From Mugil cephalus (lineage: Eukaryota; Chordata; Actinopteri; Mugiliformes; Mugilidae), in contig NC_061776.1 of NCBI RefSeq assembly GCF_022458985.1, forward strand, positions 3,371,340 through 3,435,339: a DNA stretch of 64,000 bases, given 5' to 3'. Positions 11,840-23,310 of the stretch are shown here, in pieces. Under the pieces are notes generated by a model. It was not told the DNA's origin, ran no database searches, and saw nothing but the letters and a program-made list of their open reading frames with translations. Both the position numbers and the translations under genes were made by a program. Each line of letters starts with the position of its first letter. Within the stretch, counting starts at the first letter, position 1.

Positions 11840-12240
11840 CACTCTTTCACAATTTGAGCCCCATGAATCTTGTCATTGTTGTCTTGGAATAAATGCCTGT
11901 GGCATCAGGGCACTGATGGAATAACCTGGTTATTCAATACAGCAGGCACTAGGCATGAAAGGGGCATCACGTTATCTGCCACTCTTCTTACCCAGATGCC
12001 CCATCACTCTGGAACGTGGTAAATCTGGACTCATCAGACCACATGACCTTCCTCCATTGCTCCAGTGTCCAATCTTTATGCTCCCTGTCAAACTGATGCC
12101 TTTTTCCCAGTTGTCCTCACTGATTGGGGGTTTTCTTAAGGCTGTTCAGCTGTTCAGTCCCAACCCCTTTGAGTTCCCTTCTCATTGCAAGCATGGGAAT
12201 GCTCTTCCTTTCACTATTAAACACCCATTATTATACTATA
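11840..12240 (-). mobile_element. Tc1-like transposase relic (minus strand)
   Basis: The reverse complement reads FDREHKDWTLEQWRKVMWSD followed by ESRFT, the hallmark W..V.WSDES.F segment with the second catalytic aspartate. Further on FQDNNDKIHGAQIVKE resembles the QDNAPCH region. Stops and deletions show it is dead. It abuts the LINE RNase H relic. Confidence 0.7.
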
Positions 12241-12350
12241 AATATTTCTTTCAAACTGATGGATTCAATGATGAATGGAACTACAAGAGTCATCAAAAAT
12301 AGATGAGGCATCACAAGCAACAGATATTTTGTGGATATATTGAAGCAATC
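12240..12350 (+). mobile_element. Tc1-like fragment in the 3' flank of ZNF-C
   Basis: Short piece homologous to 1290-1370 and 5540-5610, with the shared words around GGATTCAATGATGAATGG. It marks the same insertion inherited by ZNF-A, B and C. Confidence 0.45.
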
Positions 12351-12359
12351 TTTCTTCAT

Positions 12360-13020
12360 AAAAAAAACAAGAAAAAAACAATTAAAAAGGTCAGAACTAT
12401 ATTAGTCAATATAAAAATAAAGAAGATAGACATGACATAATATACATTAAGTGACAAAGACTGTAGCTCAGTCACTCTGTCAAATCTAAAAACAACCCAT
12501 TTGAACTATGGAAACGTGCAGATTGAGATGCGAGTTGATTTTAATGGTAACTAGAGTCAAGTCACTGCAGGAATATGTCTCCAATTGATGGTTAACATCT
12601 GATCTTCCTTTTCCTTTCTCTTTGTTCTTGTGTAGTGGTCATTTGTTTTGTCAGGCCAACTTAATTTCCTTTTTGTCACTGGTTCTCTTGACGTGCCGCT
12701 GTGGCATTCAAATTTCCCCAATAGGGGTTAAGTATCATCAAATTATCTTAATTACATAGTTTCTATACATAGTACTACAGTATCTGGAAGAGTTGTTTTG
12801 TTAGCCATATTCTTCAAGTTCTTGCCATTAAAACACAGCCTTGTTGTGTTTTCTTCACCTCCTTATCTTTAGATTAACAATCAAAGGTGGCCATGAAGTG
12901 ATCCTCTCCAAGTCCTGTTGTAAACTCAAGTGTCAGTTAGATGTTCGTCCCAGGCAGAGGGAGATGTCTCCTTCGACATTCAAACTGAACAAATTCTGAT
13001 GATTCTGATGTTTCCCTCTT
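12360..13020 (-). other. Shared 3' flank / probable 3'UTR of ZNF-C
   Basis: Matches the flanks behind ZNF-A and ZNF-B. About 130 bp at 12600-12730 is not shared and holds nothing recognisable. Confidence 0.45.
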
Positions 13021-13027
13021 CTCAAGC

Positions 13028-16000
13028 TTAGCTTCCCAGAGATTTATTTCTTGTACAGTTGGTTAAGGAGGATGACACTTCACCTACGTGAGTCTTTGTG
13101 TGGGTATTTAATCCAGATTTTAACCTTAAGGTTTTACCACATGTTGTGCAAGAATACGGCTTCTTTCCTGTGTGAATCCTCATGTGTAGATTCAATTGAG
13201 ATCTTCGTCTAAAGGACTTACCACAAATTTGACAAGGATACGGCTTCTCTCCTGTGTGAATCCTCATGTGTAGATTCAATTGAGATCTTCGTCTAAAGGA
13301 CTTACCACAAATTTCACAAGGATACGGCTTCTCTCCTGTGTGAGTCCTCATGTGGATAGTTAAATCAGATGCTGAGTTGAAGGTCTTACCACACATTTCA
13401 CAAGGATATGGCTTTTCTCCTGTGTGAGTCCTCATGTGGGAATTTAAATTAGATGTTGTTTTGAAGGTCTTACCACACATTTTACAGGGATACGGCTTCT
13501 CTCCTGTGTGACTCCTCATGTGGACATTTAAGTCAGATGCTTTTTTGAAGGTCTTGCCACACATTTTACAGGGATATGGCTTCTCTCCTGTGTGACTCCT
13601 CATGTGGACATTTAAATCAGATCCTGATCTGAAGGTCTTTCCACACATTTCACAGGGATAGGGCTTCTCTCCTGTGTGAATCCTCATATGGACATTTAAA
13701 TAAGATATTGATTTGAAGGTTTTACCACATGTTTTGCAAGGATACGGCTTCTCTCCTGTGTGACTCCTCATGTGGACATTTAAATCAGATACTGTGTTGA
13801 AGGTCTTTCCACACATTTCACAGGGATACGGCTTCTCTCTTGTGTGACTCCTCATGTGGACATTTAAATAAGATGTTGATTTGAAGGTTTTACCACATGT
13901 TTTGCAAGGATACGGCCTCTCTCCTGTGTGACTCCTCATGTGGGCATTTAATTCAGTTCCTGTTTTGAAGGTCTTACCACACATTTCACAGGAATACGGC
14001 TTCTCTCCTGTGTGAGTCCTCATGTGGATAGTTAATTTACAGCTTTGCCTGAATGTTTTACCACATGTTTCACAACAATGCGGCTTCTCACCTGTGTGAG
14101 TGCTCCTGTGATACCATAAATCAGAACTTGACTTGAAGGTTTTACCACATGTTTTGCAAGGATACGGTTTCTCGCCTGTGTGAATCCTCACGTGGACTTT
14201 TAAATCTGATACTGCGTTAAAGGTCTTACCACACATTTCACAGGGATATGGCTTCTCACCCGTGTGAGTCCTCATGTGGACGTTTAATCCATATACTGAG
14301 TTAAAGGTCTTATCACACATTTCACAGGGATACGGTTTCTCACCTGTATGAGTCCTCATGTGGACAGTTAATTGAGATCTTTGCCTGAATGTTTTATCAC
14401 ATGTTTCACAAGGATATGGCTTCTCACCCGTGTGAATCCTCATGTGGACAGTTAAATGACCATTTTTAGTGTAACTCTTCCCGCATGTTCTGCAACAATA
14501 AGGTTTCTCACCTGTGTGGATTCTGTAATGTGTCTTCATATCGCACTGATACTTAAAGTTTTTTCCACAGACGTCACATGTTACAGAGTTTCTACCTGTG
14601 TCAGTATCACACTGACTCTTTGACATAGGAGAGTTGTCTCTCCTCTTTGGATTCAGCTCTTTATTCCTAGTTGATCCTGAGTCTACATGCTTGCTTCCCT
14701 CCTGATCTGGGCTCTCAGCTCCAGGAGAAATGTGAGACAGGAGTTGGTCACTGTTTGATTCCTCATCAGTAGGAGTCTCCATAATGGAATAAGTCTCCTG
14801 GTTCAGAATAAGCTGTTCTCCTTGATGACTGCTGCAGAGTTCCTCCTGTCCCTTTTGGATTTGTGGATATTCTGGTCCCTCAGGTTCATCTTTATTCTGC
14901 GGTTCTGGTTCTTCCTGTTCATTTTTAATCTGTGGGGGTTCTGGTTCCTCCTGTTCTTCTTTAATCTGTGGAGGTTCTGGTTCCTCCTGTTCATCTTTAA
15001 TCTGTGGAGGTTCTGGCTCTTCCTGTTCATTTTTAATCTGTGCAGGTTCTGGTTCCTCCTGTTCTTTAATCTGTGGAGGTTCTGGTTCCTCCTGTTCTTC
15101 TTTAATCTGTGGAGGTTCTGGTTCCTCCTGTTCTTCTTTAATCTGTTGAGGTTCTGGTTCCTCCTGTTCTTCCTTAATCTGTGGAGGTTCTGGTTCCTCC
15201 TGGTTCAGTCTGGAGTCCCTCTCCTGGTTGGAGAGAGACTCCTTTGTGCAGACATGCTGATGTGGAATGACTGGAGGGACAAAGAGACACAACATAAAGG
15301 ATATATATGAGTGCTTTTAGTAATACACAAGTGAAAATAGATTAGTTAGTTCATTTAAATCATTCTACTTGTGCTCACATATTCTGTGTAACTTTATCTC
15401 AGGTTTCCAGGTGATATCCAGCAGTCTGCGCTGGCGATCAATCTCTTCCTCATACTGGACGACAGTTCTTTCAAAGAGTCCAAATATTTCTTCTTCAGCA
15501 GCAGCAGCAGTTAGTCGCTCGATGATCAACTCTCTCAAACTCTCAGCTGTGCGTGTATTGCAAAAAATTTAAGAGAAAAATCAAGACAAGAACAGCAAGG
15601 GATGATGAAAAACAAAGCACTGTATTTGCAGTCTAAGTATTTTACATTTTAAATAAGCACTTCACTGATGCCATTATTTGAAAAATGCACTTTACTATTT
15701 TATTGGTAGTTTATTACAGTCAATCTTTTCTGATTTTCTATTCCTTCATAAATGACATATTCCAGTCTGGTGAGTTCAGGTGAGTGGATTAATTCATATT
15801 GGAAACGTGAAAAACTATACAGTCCACACAACAATATCTTATAAATGTTTGCAAGTCTGATAAGTTAAGTAGTAGTTAGCCACTTAGCATGTTAGTCTGT
15901 GTGCAGTAAGTGTGTGCTTTTTGTTAGCTCCCAGCTACACCTCATGTCTTTAAACTCTGCAGCAGCCTTCTAGATAAGTGTCTTTCAACTATGTCTTCTC

Positions 16001-16230
16001 CAAACTGTGTGTTTCCATTCATTAGTTAGTTCATATAAACCATTCTACCTGTACTCACCCATTCTGTGTAACTTTATCTCAGGTTTCCAGGTGATATCCA
16101 GCAGTCTGCGCTGACGATCGATCTCTTCCTCGTACTGGACGACAGTTCTTTCAAAGAGTCCGAATATTTCTTCAGCAGCAGCAGTTAGTCGCTCGATGAT
16201 CAACTCTCTCAAACTCTCAGATGAAGACAT
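13028..16230 (-). CDS. ZNF-C: C2H2 zinc-finger protein, two exons, 18 fingers
   Basis: Exon 1 is 16059-16230 and exon 2 is 13028-15270; joined in frame they give about 804 residues, the largest ZNF of the window. After the common N-terminal domain comes an acidic region of about ten 12-residue [16 protein letters not shown] units coded by a 36-bp minisatellite. Eighteen complete CxxC-x12-HxxxH fingers follow with TGEKPY linkers. Fingers 8-15 alternate CEMCGKTF and CKTCGKTF types, pointing to two-finger duplications, and fingers 16 and 17 share the same RRRSQLNLH helix, a recent single-finger duplication. Valine at helix position 6 is unusually common. A second copy of exon 1 lacking its ATG lies in the intron (15379-15547). 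Probable nuclear DNA-binding factor; with so many fingers it could recognise a long site, perhaps in a repeat (inference). Confidence 0.88.
14840..15215 (-). repeat. 36-bp coding minisatellite in ZNF-C
   Basis: About ten tandem units encode EEPEP(P/Q/A)QIK(E/N/D)EQ. One unit is a codon shorter and the last two have drifted. ZNF-D (six units), B (four), E (three) and A (one plus a glutamate run) carry fewer copies, so unit number changes readily between paralogues. The long plus-strand frame through it is an antisense shadow. Confidence 0.85.
15379..15547 (-). pseudogene. Duplicate ZNF first exon without start codon
   Basis: The minus strand encodes [14 protein letters not shown] and the rest of the exon-1 domain almost unchanged up to LHRI, with a 6-bp gain (AAAAEEE instead of AAAEE). 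A donor-like GTGAGC follows. The homology stops just after the position of the ATG, so the first codons are missing, and no promoter block is found upstream. It lies inside the intron of ZNF-C. It could be a dead exon or an internal alternative exon. Confidence 0.75.
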
Positions 16231-16295
16231 TGTTACTTCAACAACTCAAACCGTTTTACAGCCCAGTCCACAAACACAACACGAAAGGAAACGAA

Positions 16296-16331
16296 CCACT
16301 TCCGCGTGGTGCGCGACGATAAAGTTCCGAC
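16296..16331 (-). promoter_or_regulatory. Conserved promoter block of ZNF-C
   Basis: Same 36-bp block as at 4174-4209; the gene strand has CGCGGAAGTGG, about 65 bp before the ATG. Confidence 0.55.
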
Positions 16332-16389
16332 ATAGGACAGTTACCTTTGGTTCCGCTCTCTTTTAAAATCCCCCTCTCTGTATGAAGAA

Positions 16390-16620
16390 GACACAGGTGA
16401 AAGAGACTCGGCTAGAATGTTGATAACATGCTAAGAGGCTAACTAGCACCACTAACGTTACCTGCTGCTAACCATCGTAACACATTTGTCACTATAATCT
16501 GTCTTCACTGGTGTGTTATGAGAAAGACACAAAATACATTTTCCATGATTCACTAAACATTAAACAATGGTCATACAGGAACTTAATGAGAAAAGATCTG
16601 TTGTAGTGTGGGCCAATTTT
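16390..16620. other. Duplicated intron/upstream-like fragment of a ZNF unit
   Basis: Words such as GATAACATGCTAAGAGGCTAACTAGC on the plus strand are the reverse complement of the ZNF intron sequence seen near 3730-3760, 7930-7960 and 27040-27070. This is a small inverted piece of a ZNF intron upstream of ZNF-C. Confidence 0.5.
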
Positions 16621-16690
16621 ATATTAGATTAGATTAGATTCAGCTTTATTGTCATTATATGTACAGGTACAAAGCTAGAATAAATAGTAT
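16620..16690 (-). mobile_element. LINE 3'-end tail
   Basis: ATTAG pentamers followed by TTTATTGTCATTATATGTAC are typical of the 3' end and terminal microsatellite of teleost Rex1/CR1-like LINEs, here on the minus strand. Confidence 0.4.
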
Positions 16691-17089
16691 AATATAATAT
16701 TATACACCATATTGCCAAAAGTATCCGTTCACCCATCCAAATCCAAACCAAATACATGTGTTCCGATCATTTCCATGGCCACAGATGTATAAAATCAGAA
16801 GAAGATGCTGGGCAAAGAGGGCCAGAGTGGCGTCATCCTTAGCTTAGCTCTAAGCCCTGTCTTTCTTTACAATCTCAGTGCCACCCTTATGTTTCTGTTG
16901 GCATTTATTATGCATTATCAGAGAAAAACTGGTTGCATCTTAATATATGACAATAAAAACTTCAGTAAATAAAAACATGTTTCAAGGATTGAACTGCCCC
17001 TTGACCCAGCAACTTACTTTTGCCAGAGTACAGTCTCTCATATGCGTTTACATTTGTTGGGTCCTTTCAGATGTACAGGTAATCCATTC

Positions 17090-17375
17090 ACACGGGGGTT
17101 GTGAGTTGTGGATATTTCCTGTGGCCCTGTTTGGTTTTCCTTGTGTTTCCTGTTTTTATTTTGTGTAGTTCTTCCTTGGTGTCGTCTTGTTTTACTACCT
17201 GTGTTTCCTGTGATTGTTGATTGGTTTCTACTCGCGTGCTCTGCCCTCATTCCTTTCACTTGTCTCGTCACCCATCTCCCATGTGTTTCCCTTTGTTCTC
17301 TGTTGACTTGTCTGCTATGTTACCAAGTTTGTTTTACACTTGCTTCCTCATGTCCTGAATGTCTTTTAGATTAAA
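17090..17375 (+). repeat. Dispersed repeat, copy 1
   Basis: Pyrimidine-rich sequence with repeated TTCCTGTT, CCTTGTGT and CACCTGT words that aligns loosely with 45860-46160. It is a dispersed teleost repeat of unknown class; the open frames through it are not genes. Confidence 0.4.
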
Positions 17376-17839
17376 ATTTCTTTTAATCTTCACATAAATA
17401 ACTCAGCAGCACCATGAATAGAATTTACTGAACATCAGTTCATACAATGATGCATCTAATGGGAACTCTATAGCTCAGTGTGATTCATTTTCAATGTATC
17501 CATTGAAATTCCTGTTTTTTTTAAAAAAACAAACAAACAAAAAAACAATTCTACATGTAGATTTACAAGTTTACAACATCTTTATGTATTCTGTGTTGTA
17601 ATATGCTGTCGTGTAGTAGATAGTGAAGTAGCACAGCAATAGTTGCACTTTCTGTGTCTTGGCAGCAAACATGCATCACAAAGACACTATGAGAATGTCT
17701 TTTTTTTAACATTTTTTTTATTAAGACCGTGGAACTGACAACCTGAATTATGAATCTAAAATTTTAGATCCTACGCAAGACTTTTCACTCCACAATACTT
17801 GAAGAGACACAATACAGTTAAAAGCAAAGATCTGACAAG

Positions 17840-17960
17840 CTTTGTAGAGAGTTTTCCAACAGATGTTTCAGAGTGATGACTTCTCATGTGTATATTCAAG
17901 TTACCCAATTGACTGAATATTTGACCATGTATTTCACAAGGAGCATGACTTTTCAAAATA
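17840..17960 (-). pseudogene. Isolated zinc-finger remnant
   Basis: The minus strand reads HAPCEIHGQIFSQLGNLNIH followed by MRSHHSETSVGK. One cysteine of the finger is replaced by histidine and there is no acidic domain or first exon in frame. It appears to be the 3' end of a lost ZNF copy whose other parts were deleted. Confidence 0.6.
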
Positions 17961-18049
17961 AAACCACTTTCACCGGATGTCCCAATGTGAAGGCCTGACG
18001 GATGGAGCAGTAAGTGAACCTTTGTTTCCGTCTTCAATGAAAAAAGGTT

Positions 18050-18205
18050 TGTTATTATGCTTGAAACCATTAACAGTATAAAGAAAACCAAAAATATTTC
18101 TCTACAACGCTTTAAACACAGGGTTTCTAGGGGGAAGGAGGAGCAACTGATTTTTATATATGAATACAAAACAAAAACAGTGTTAGCGTGAATAAACTTA
18201 GTCTT
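18050..18205 (-). repeat. Upstream block shared by ZNF-D and ZNF-B
   Basis: Reverse complement matches 8500-8640. It lies about 300 bp upstream of ZNF-D exon 1 and is part of the duplicated unit. Confidence 0.5.
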
Positions 18206-18348
18206 CAATTAAAATCATCCAAATAATATATAAGTTGAATCCATCTATTTATTGTCTCTGGAGAATGCAGAGTTCATATTACTGCTAGAAAATTACGATA
18301 TGAGAGATATAAAAACAGAGCGGAACAAAACGTTAACTGTCCTTCTCT

Positions 18349-18384
18349 GTCGGAACTTTATCGTGGAACACCAGGCGGAAGTGG
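18349..18384 (+). promoter_or_regulatory. Conserved promoter block of ZNF-D
   Basis: Starts GTCGGAACTTTATCGTGG and ends GCGGAAGTGG, the same block as before the other four ZNF genes, about 110 bp before the ATG. Confidence 0.55.
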
Positions 18385-18494
18385 TTTGTTTCTTAAACTC
18401 CCTTAGTGGTGTTGTGTTTATGCGTTAGTGGACTGAGCTGGAAGACGGTTGTGTCGTCGTGTTCCAGATAAATGTCTGAGCTGTTGAAGCAACA

Positions 18495-20787
18495 ATGTCT
18501 GGATCTGAGAGTTTGAGAGAGTTGATCATCGAGCGACTAACTGCTGCTGCTGAAGAAATATTCGGACTCTTTGAAAGAACTGTCGTCCAGTACGAGGAAG
18601 AGATCGATCGTCAGCGCAGACTGCTGGATATCACCTGGAAACCTGACATAGAGTTACACAGAATAGGTGAGAACAGGTAGAACGGGAACTTGCTCCATGC
18701 TGCTACGTGCGTCACGTCAAACAGAGGCTGTTCCGGGAATTCTGACTATGAAGTGGTGGATCACAGCTGTATCAAGTTGTTGATCGTGTATCTGCCGCCA
18801 CCTCTTGGAACATATAACACACTGCCTCTATAGTTTTACACTGGGGACTTAGTAGTTGTTATAGTTAAACTATTTGAAATAATTCACAGTAACAAATATT
18901 ACAAATAGTAACATATAATGCTCACTGCCAATTATATCTGCACCATCTTGTGCTACCATGATATCAAACTTTTACTTATTCAAAGTGTGTACGGTGCAGC
19001 TGAAACTAGAATGGTTTAAATCACAGGTTTCAAACATATGGGGGCCAAAAGCGACCCACCGATCTGGCCTGCAGTATGACAAATTTTTAAAGGAAAATAA
19101 TTGCAATCCTTAATTTGTCCACTGTTTTAGTCAGAGAAGTGGACAGAACACAACACTGAGATCCAGGACTAAACAGCAGACAGCATTGAGCCCAAATTCC
19201 ACTTATTATTCTAAAGATTATTATCATTATTATTATTTTTAAAGGATAGTTTATTAAATGTAAACATTTGCTGAATTTAGTTGTTCTTCTTTGCACTAAA
19301 ACAAATGGGAAAAAATGTGGAGTTGTCGTAACTTGTCTGTATAATCCCTAAGAGTTACTTTTAGTTAATAACAGCTGATTTAACCTCATGTTTGTCATTT
19401 GATGCAACATCATTGACAATCAGCACCAACTCAAAGTGTGAAGCCGCTACCAGAACAAGAGTGTCAGAACCTGAGAATCACTAGTGCTCCTAAATAATTA
19501 CTCGCATTTATACACTTTATTTCACCTGTGTTTTCCTATCGTCAAGGAGTAACCCATTTATACCTCTTCGTTCCTCCAGACCTCCCACAGCAACATGTCT
19601 GCAAAGAGGAGGATTTTCCCACTGACCAGCAGCTCTGTAACCAGGAGTGGAACTCCAGTCTGGACCAGGAGGAACCAGAACCTCCAACAACTCAAGAAGA
19701 ACAGGAGGAACCAGAAGTTTTTCAGATGAAAGAGGAACAGGAGGAACCAGAATCTCCAACAACTCAAGAAGAACAGGAGGAACCAGAAGTTCTTCAAATG
19801 AAAGAGGAAAAGGAGGATCCAGAACCTCCACAGATTAAAAGGGAACAGGGGGAACCAGAACTTCTGCACATGAAAAAGGAACATGAGGAACTCTTTAGCA
19901 GTCATCAAGAAGAACATCTTGTAGTGAAGCAGGAGACTGATTCCTTGATGGAGACTCCTACTGATGAGGAAAGTGAGCACAGTGAACCAGAACCAAACAG
20001 TGACCAGCTCCTCTGTTATATTTCTCCTGTAGCCGAGAGCCCAGAACAGGAAGGAAGCAGGCAGGTAGACTCAGGATCAACTAGGAATGTGGAGCTGAAT
20101 CCAAAGAGGAGAGACACGAGTCACAGTAACAATGGAGACAACTTTCCCATGTCAGAGAGTCTGTGTGGTACTGACACAAGTCAAAAGTCTGTAACATGTA
20201 ACATCTGTGGAAAGACATTTAAGAATAACTCTGAAATGAAGAAACATTACAGATTTCACACAGGTGAGACACCTTATCATTGCAACACATGTGGTAAAAG
20301 TTTCACGCAGAGGAGTGGTTTGATTTTACACACCAGGATTCACACAGGTTTGAGTACGTATTCTTGTAAAACGTGCGGTAAAGTTTTCAGTCAAAGTAGT
20401 AATTTAACTAGGCACTTGAGGACTCACACAGGTGAGAGACCGTACCTTTGTCAAATATGTGGTAAAAGCTTTATTAACTGGTCATCAATTAGAGATCACA
20501 TGACAATCCACTCAGGTGAGAAGCCGTTCTCTTGCCAGATATGTGGTAAACGTTTCAGTCAAAATAGTGCCCTGACACGTCATACGAGGACTCACACGGG
20601 GGAGAAGCCATATCCTTGCAAAACATGCGGGAAGTGTTTCAATCAAAGTAGTGCTTTGACTAGGCACATGAGGACTCACACAGGTGAGAAGCCGTATGGT
20701 TGTGACGCATGTGGTAAATCCTTCAGTCGTAGTACTCATTTAAGTAAGCACATGAGGATTCACACAGGTGAAAATTTGTCATCCTGA
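18495..20787 (+). CDS. ZNF-D: C2H2 zinc-finger protein, two exons, 7 fingers
   Basis: Exon 1 is 18495-18666 (starts MSGSESLRE, donor GTGAGA) and exon 2 is 19580-20787 (acceptor CTCCAG). Joined they give about 459 residues. The acidic region has six 12-residue units alternating EEPEPPTTQEEQ and EEPEVLQMKEE types. Seven complete fingers follow; the link before finger 3 is TGLSTYSC instead of TGEKPYSC, and the one before finger 5 is SGEKPFSC. The final finger is followed by TGENLSS and the stop. The only ZNF on the plus strand, it is convergent with ZNF-E, and its fingers 2-5 most resemble those of ZNF-E. Probable nuclear DNA-binding regulator. Confidence 0.88.
18667..19579 (+). other. ZNF-D intron
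   Basis: About 0.9 kb. A piece near 19025-19085 resembles the GGGGGCC...GGCCTGC end sequence of hAT-type repeats in fish. Nothing else is recognised. Confidence 0.4.
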
Positions 20788-20859
20788 AACACCTGTGGGA
20801 AAAATATCCGGAAAGCTGAGCTTGACCTTTAAACATTGTAACCGTAGCAGACATTTGAG

Positions 20860-21000
20860 CTAATTGTTCTCTTAAGTCCAGGTGAAATTAAGTTATTTCA
20901 GATACAATGTTCAGCAAAAACAGCCACTCTCCTTAAGCACAAAAATATCAAACCTGCACATGGAAACAGACGGAAGAAGACATCTCTGCCTGCGTAGGAC
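20860..21000 (+). other. 3' flank of ZNF-D, shared with ZNF-E
   Basis: The segment containing CACAAAAATATCAAACC and the following ACATCTCTGCCTGC matches the reverse complement of about 23945-24015 behind ZNF-E. It supports a common origin of D and E. Confidence 0.5.
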
Positions 21001-21009
21001 GATCATCTA

Positions 21010-21400
21010 AAGCTCCCTTCACACAAACAAAGTGTGAAATGGTCGACCTGGTGTTTCATCCCGGAAATTGAACTGGGATTTTATCGACCAGGCTTCAGTG
21101 TGAACAAGCATCCCACGTCGACCTGCTAATTTACATCATGACGTTGGTGTACCAAAGTTTTGGTCTACGCCCCTAAGAGACCGATCTCTTTACCGATCGT
21201 GGCAGCGCACTGGCAAGACGGTGAGATCGGAGAAGAGGAGATATGGCGTTAGATATCGGGCATATCGGGATTTATTGGAATATCAGCAGCCTTTTTAAAG
21301 AGCTGGGGTTTGACCGCTCCATTCTTCAGGTCATCAACAAACTGAAAGCGTTTTCTTTTTTTTCCAAAAAAAACAAACCGCATGAGTTGAGTTGAGTTAT
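21010..21400 (+). mobile_element. DNA-transposon relic with MYB/SANT-like domain, copy 2
   Basis: Near 21278-21350 the plus strand reads NISSLFKELGFDRSILQVI followed by NKLKA. This fits the end of MYB/SANT-like domains (L...G..R...Q...KLK) found in PIF/Harbinger transposons. Copy 1 is at 290-900. The rest of the element is not recognisable. Confidence 0.5.
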
Positions 21401-21599
21401 GATGGTGTCTCAGTCCTATGATGTGCAGTATTATTTATACAGATGAACAAGTTTCCTTCGGTCATTTGGAAATTGCTCCCAAGCTTGACCCAGACTTGTC
21501 GAGGTCCACAACTTTGTTTTCTGAGGTCTTGGTTGATTTCTTTTCTGGCTTGGTAGCGATCTCTGCGTCTTTGGTTACTCTTCACTTTGAACGTACAAA

Positions 21600-22900
21600 C
21601 TGAAAGTACATTCATGGTACCACCCACAACTTGATGATTGGTTTATGTTGCAGTTCCTCACTGTGGCCAATATCGGGTAGTAAGTGTTGTGAATTCCTCC
21701 TGAACCCTTATGAATAATGTTATTTCATTATAGTGACAATGATGACAAGTTATTCATGTTGCTTTGTCCAGTTATTATGATCACAAACACTGTTCATTTC
21801 TAGCTACTTAAAATGCAGTATTGCAGATCCACACTATAACCACGAGATGGCAGTAAACAGGCATATTTCAGACGTCTTCCATCAAGCTCCATTACAAATT
21901 TATTTTAATTAAATGAATCAAAAACAAATGTATACATGTTAGTTATTGGAAGTTAAAAGACAGGCTTGTTATTGACATGAAAACATGTTAGATGTCATTA
22001 GTAGCAGCATGAGCAGCTGTGACGGTGAAGCTTCCAGTTTAACCAGAAAATATATCGAGACAAACAAATAAGCATAATTAAGTCAAATTTAGATGTAGAC
22101 CTGTAATAAAAATAATGGAATATATGGATATTTCATTGAAAAATAAACAATAAAGGATTGTAATTTGACTGAATGTGTTGTTGCAGCGTTTATTTATGTT
22201 TATTTCCTTCAAATCATTTTGAGTTGTTCTTCTGATCATGTTTTTAAGATGACTTTTAAAATGACTCTTCACTTCTGTCTTCGATGGTTCACCGTTGGGG
22301 CTTTTTCTATAAGAAGTGACTATTCATCCTTTTTGGTTAATTCCTGCAGAGTAACACTCCTCCATAACAGACTGAAGCTGAATACACGTGCAGACATATT
22401 CATTTTTTTTTCTCTTAGCTTTGAAAATAGTGTGACGCTGTAACAGAACAACGTTCTACATGTGCTTTCATAGCAGACTCATTCTGTTACTCATTCAGAT
22501 GCAGTGATGGTTTTAATTGAAGAGGTTTATCAGAAAAGGGGATGCAGACAAATGCTGGTTAAATGTGACAGTGGAGCTAAATGACACACATGGTATCATC
22601 ATGTATCTGATAGAAAGTTGTTCACACAGAAATGTTTGCAGAACTTAGTAAATATGGACACATATGGAAAATAACCATCCTCCTTCCAGCTTTGGTCGTC
22701 CATTTCTACCACAGTCTCCGAATGATTCCACGCTATGTTCAAAAAGCCAAATCTCCATTTCGTCCAGTCCACCGTGTCCCCACACTTAAGCTGAGTTTTG
22801 ACCTCGTCCTTTGATCTGCAGACCTGCAACCACTGCTGCTCTTCTTTCCTCCGTGAAATCACGACGTGTCTCATCCTGTTCTCTTTCTCTGCATTGATTT
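21600..22900. other. Intergenic, nothing recognised
   Basis: AT-rich sequence. The 91-codon minus frame at 22599-22874 has no motif I recognise, and no RNA gene is seen. Confidence 0.4.
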
Positions 22901-23189
22901 CAAAGGCAGATGTTTTCCTGTGATGAAGTGAATCCTTCTCAGGAATATAGTAACTATATCCTGTTCACATATTCTTGTGTGTATTCTGTGTTATAAGATA
23001 TTGTAACAGAAGTATTTTACGTCTGTGTCGTATCTACAAATATTCAGCGGAGTGGGACAAGGAGAAACAACGTTCTCCAGCTCTGTTTTTTTTTATCCAA
23101 TTTATCTTAAGTTGATTATAAAATATATTCTCTCATATCTGTTCAGGTGTAAAGTTACTCTCCCCTGTGAACTTTCACTGCTAGTTTCA

Positions 23190-23310
23190 TGACAAATATT
23201 CTTTTATTTTTATGAGACAAGGATTAAAATTGTCTAATGAAGCAGATCTTTTCTCACGGCTGTCACAGGGGTAAAGCTTCTCCCCGGTATATGATCTCAT
23301 GCAGTTTTTC
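23190..23310 (-). pseudogene. Zinc-finger relic
   Basis: The minus strand reads CMRSYTGEKLYPCDSREK, a TGEKxYPC linker and first finger half with most zinc ligands lost. No intact gene surrounds it. It is a remnant of another ZNF copy between D and E. Confidence 0.5.

Noticed and set aside
14822..15310. Open frame of 162 codons on the plus strand rich in Phe, Trp and Leu
   Set aside because: Antisense shadow of the EEPEPPQIK minisatellite of ZNF-C; similar shadows occur opposite ZNF-B (7420-7809) and ZNF-D (19517-19980).
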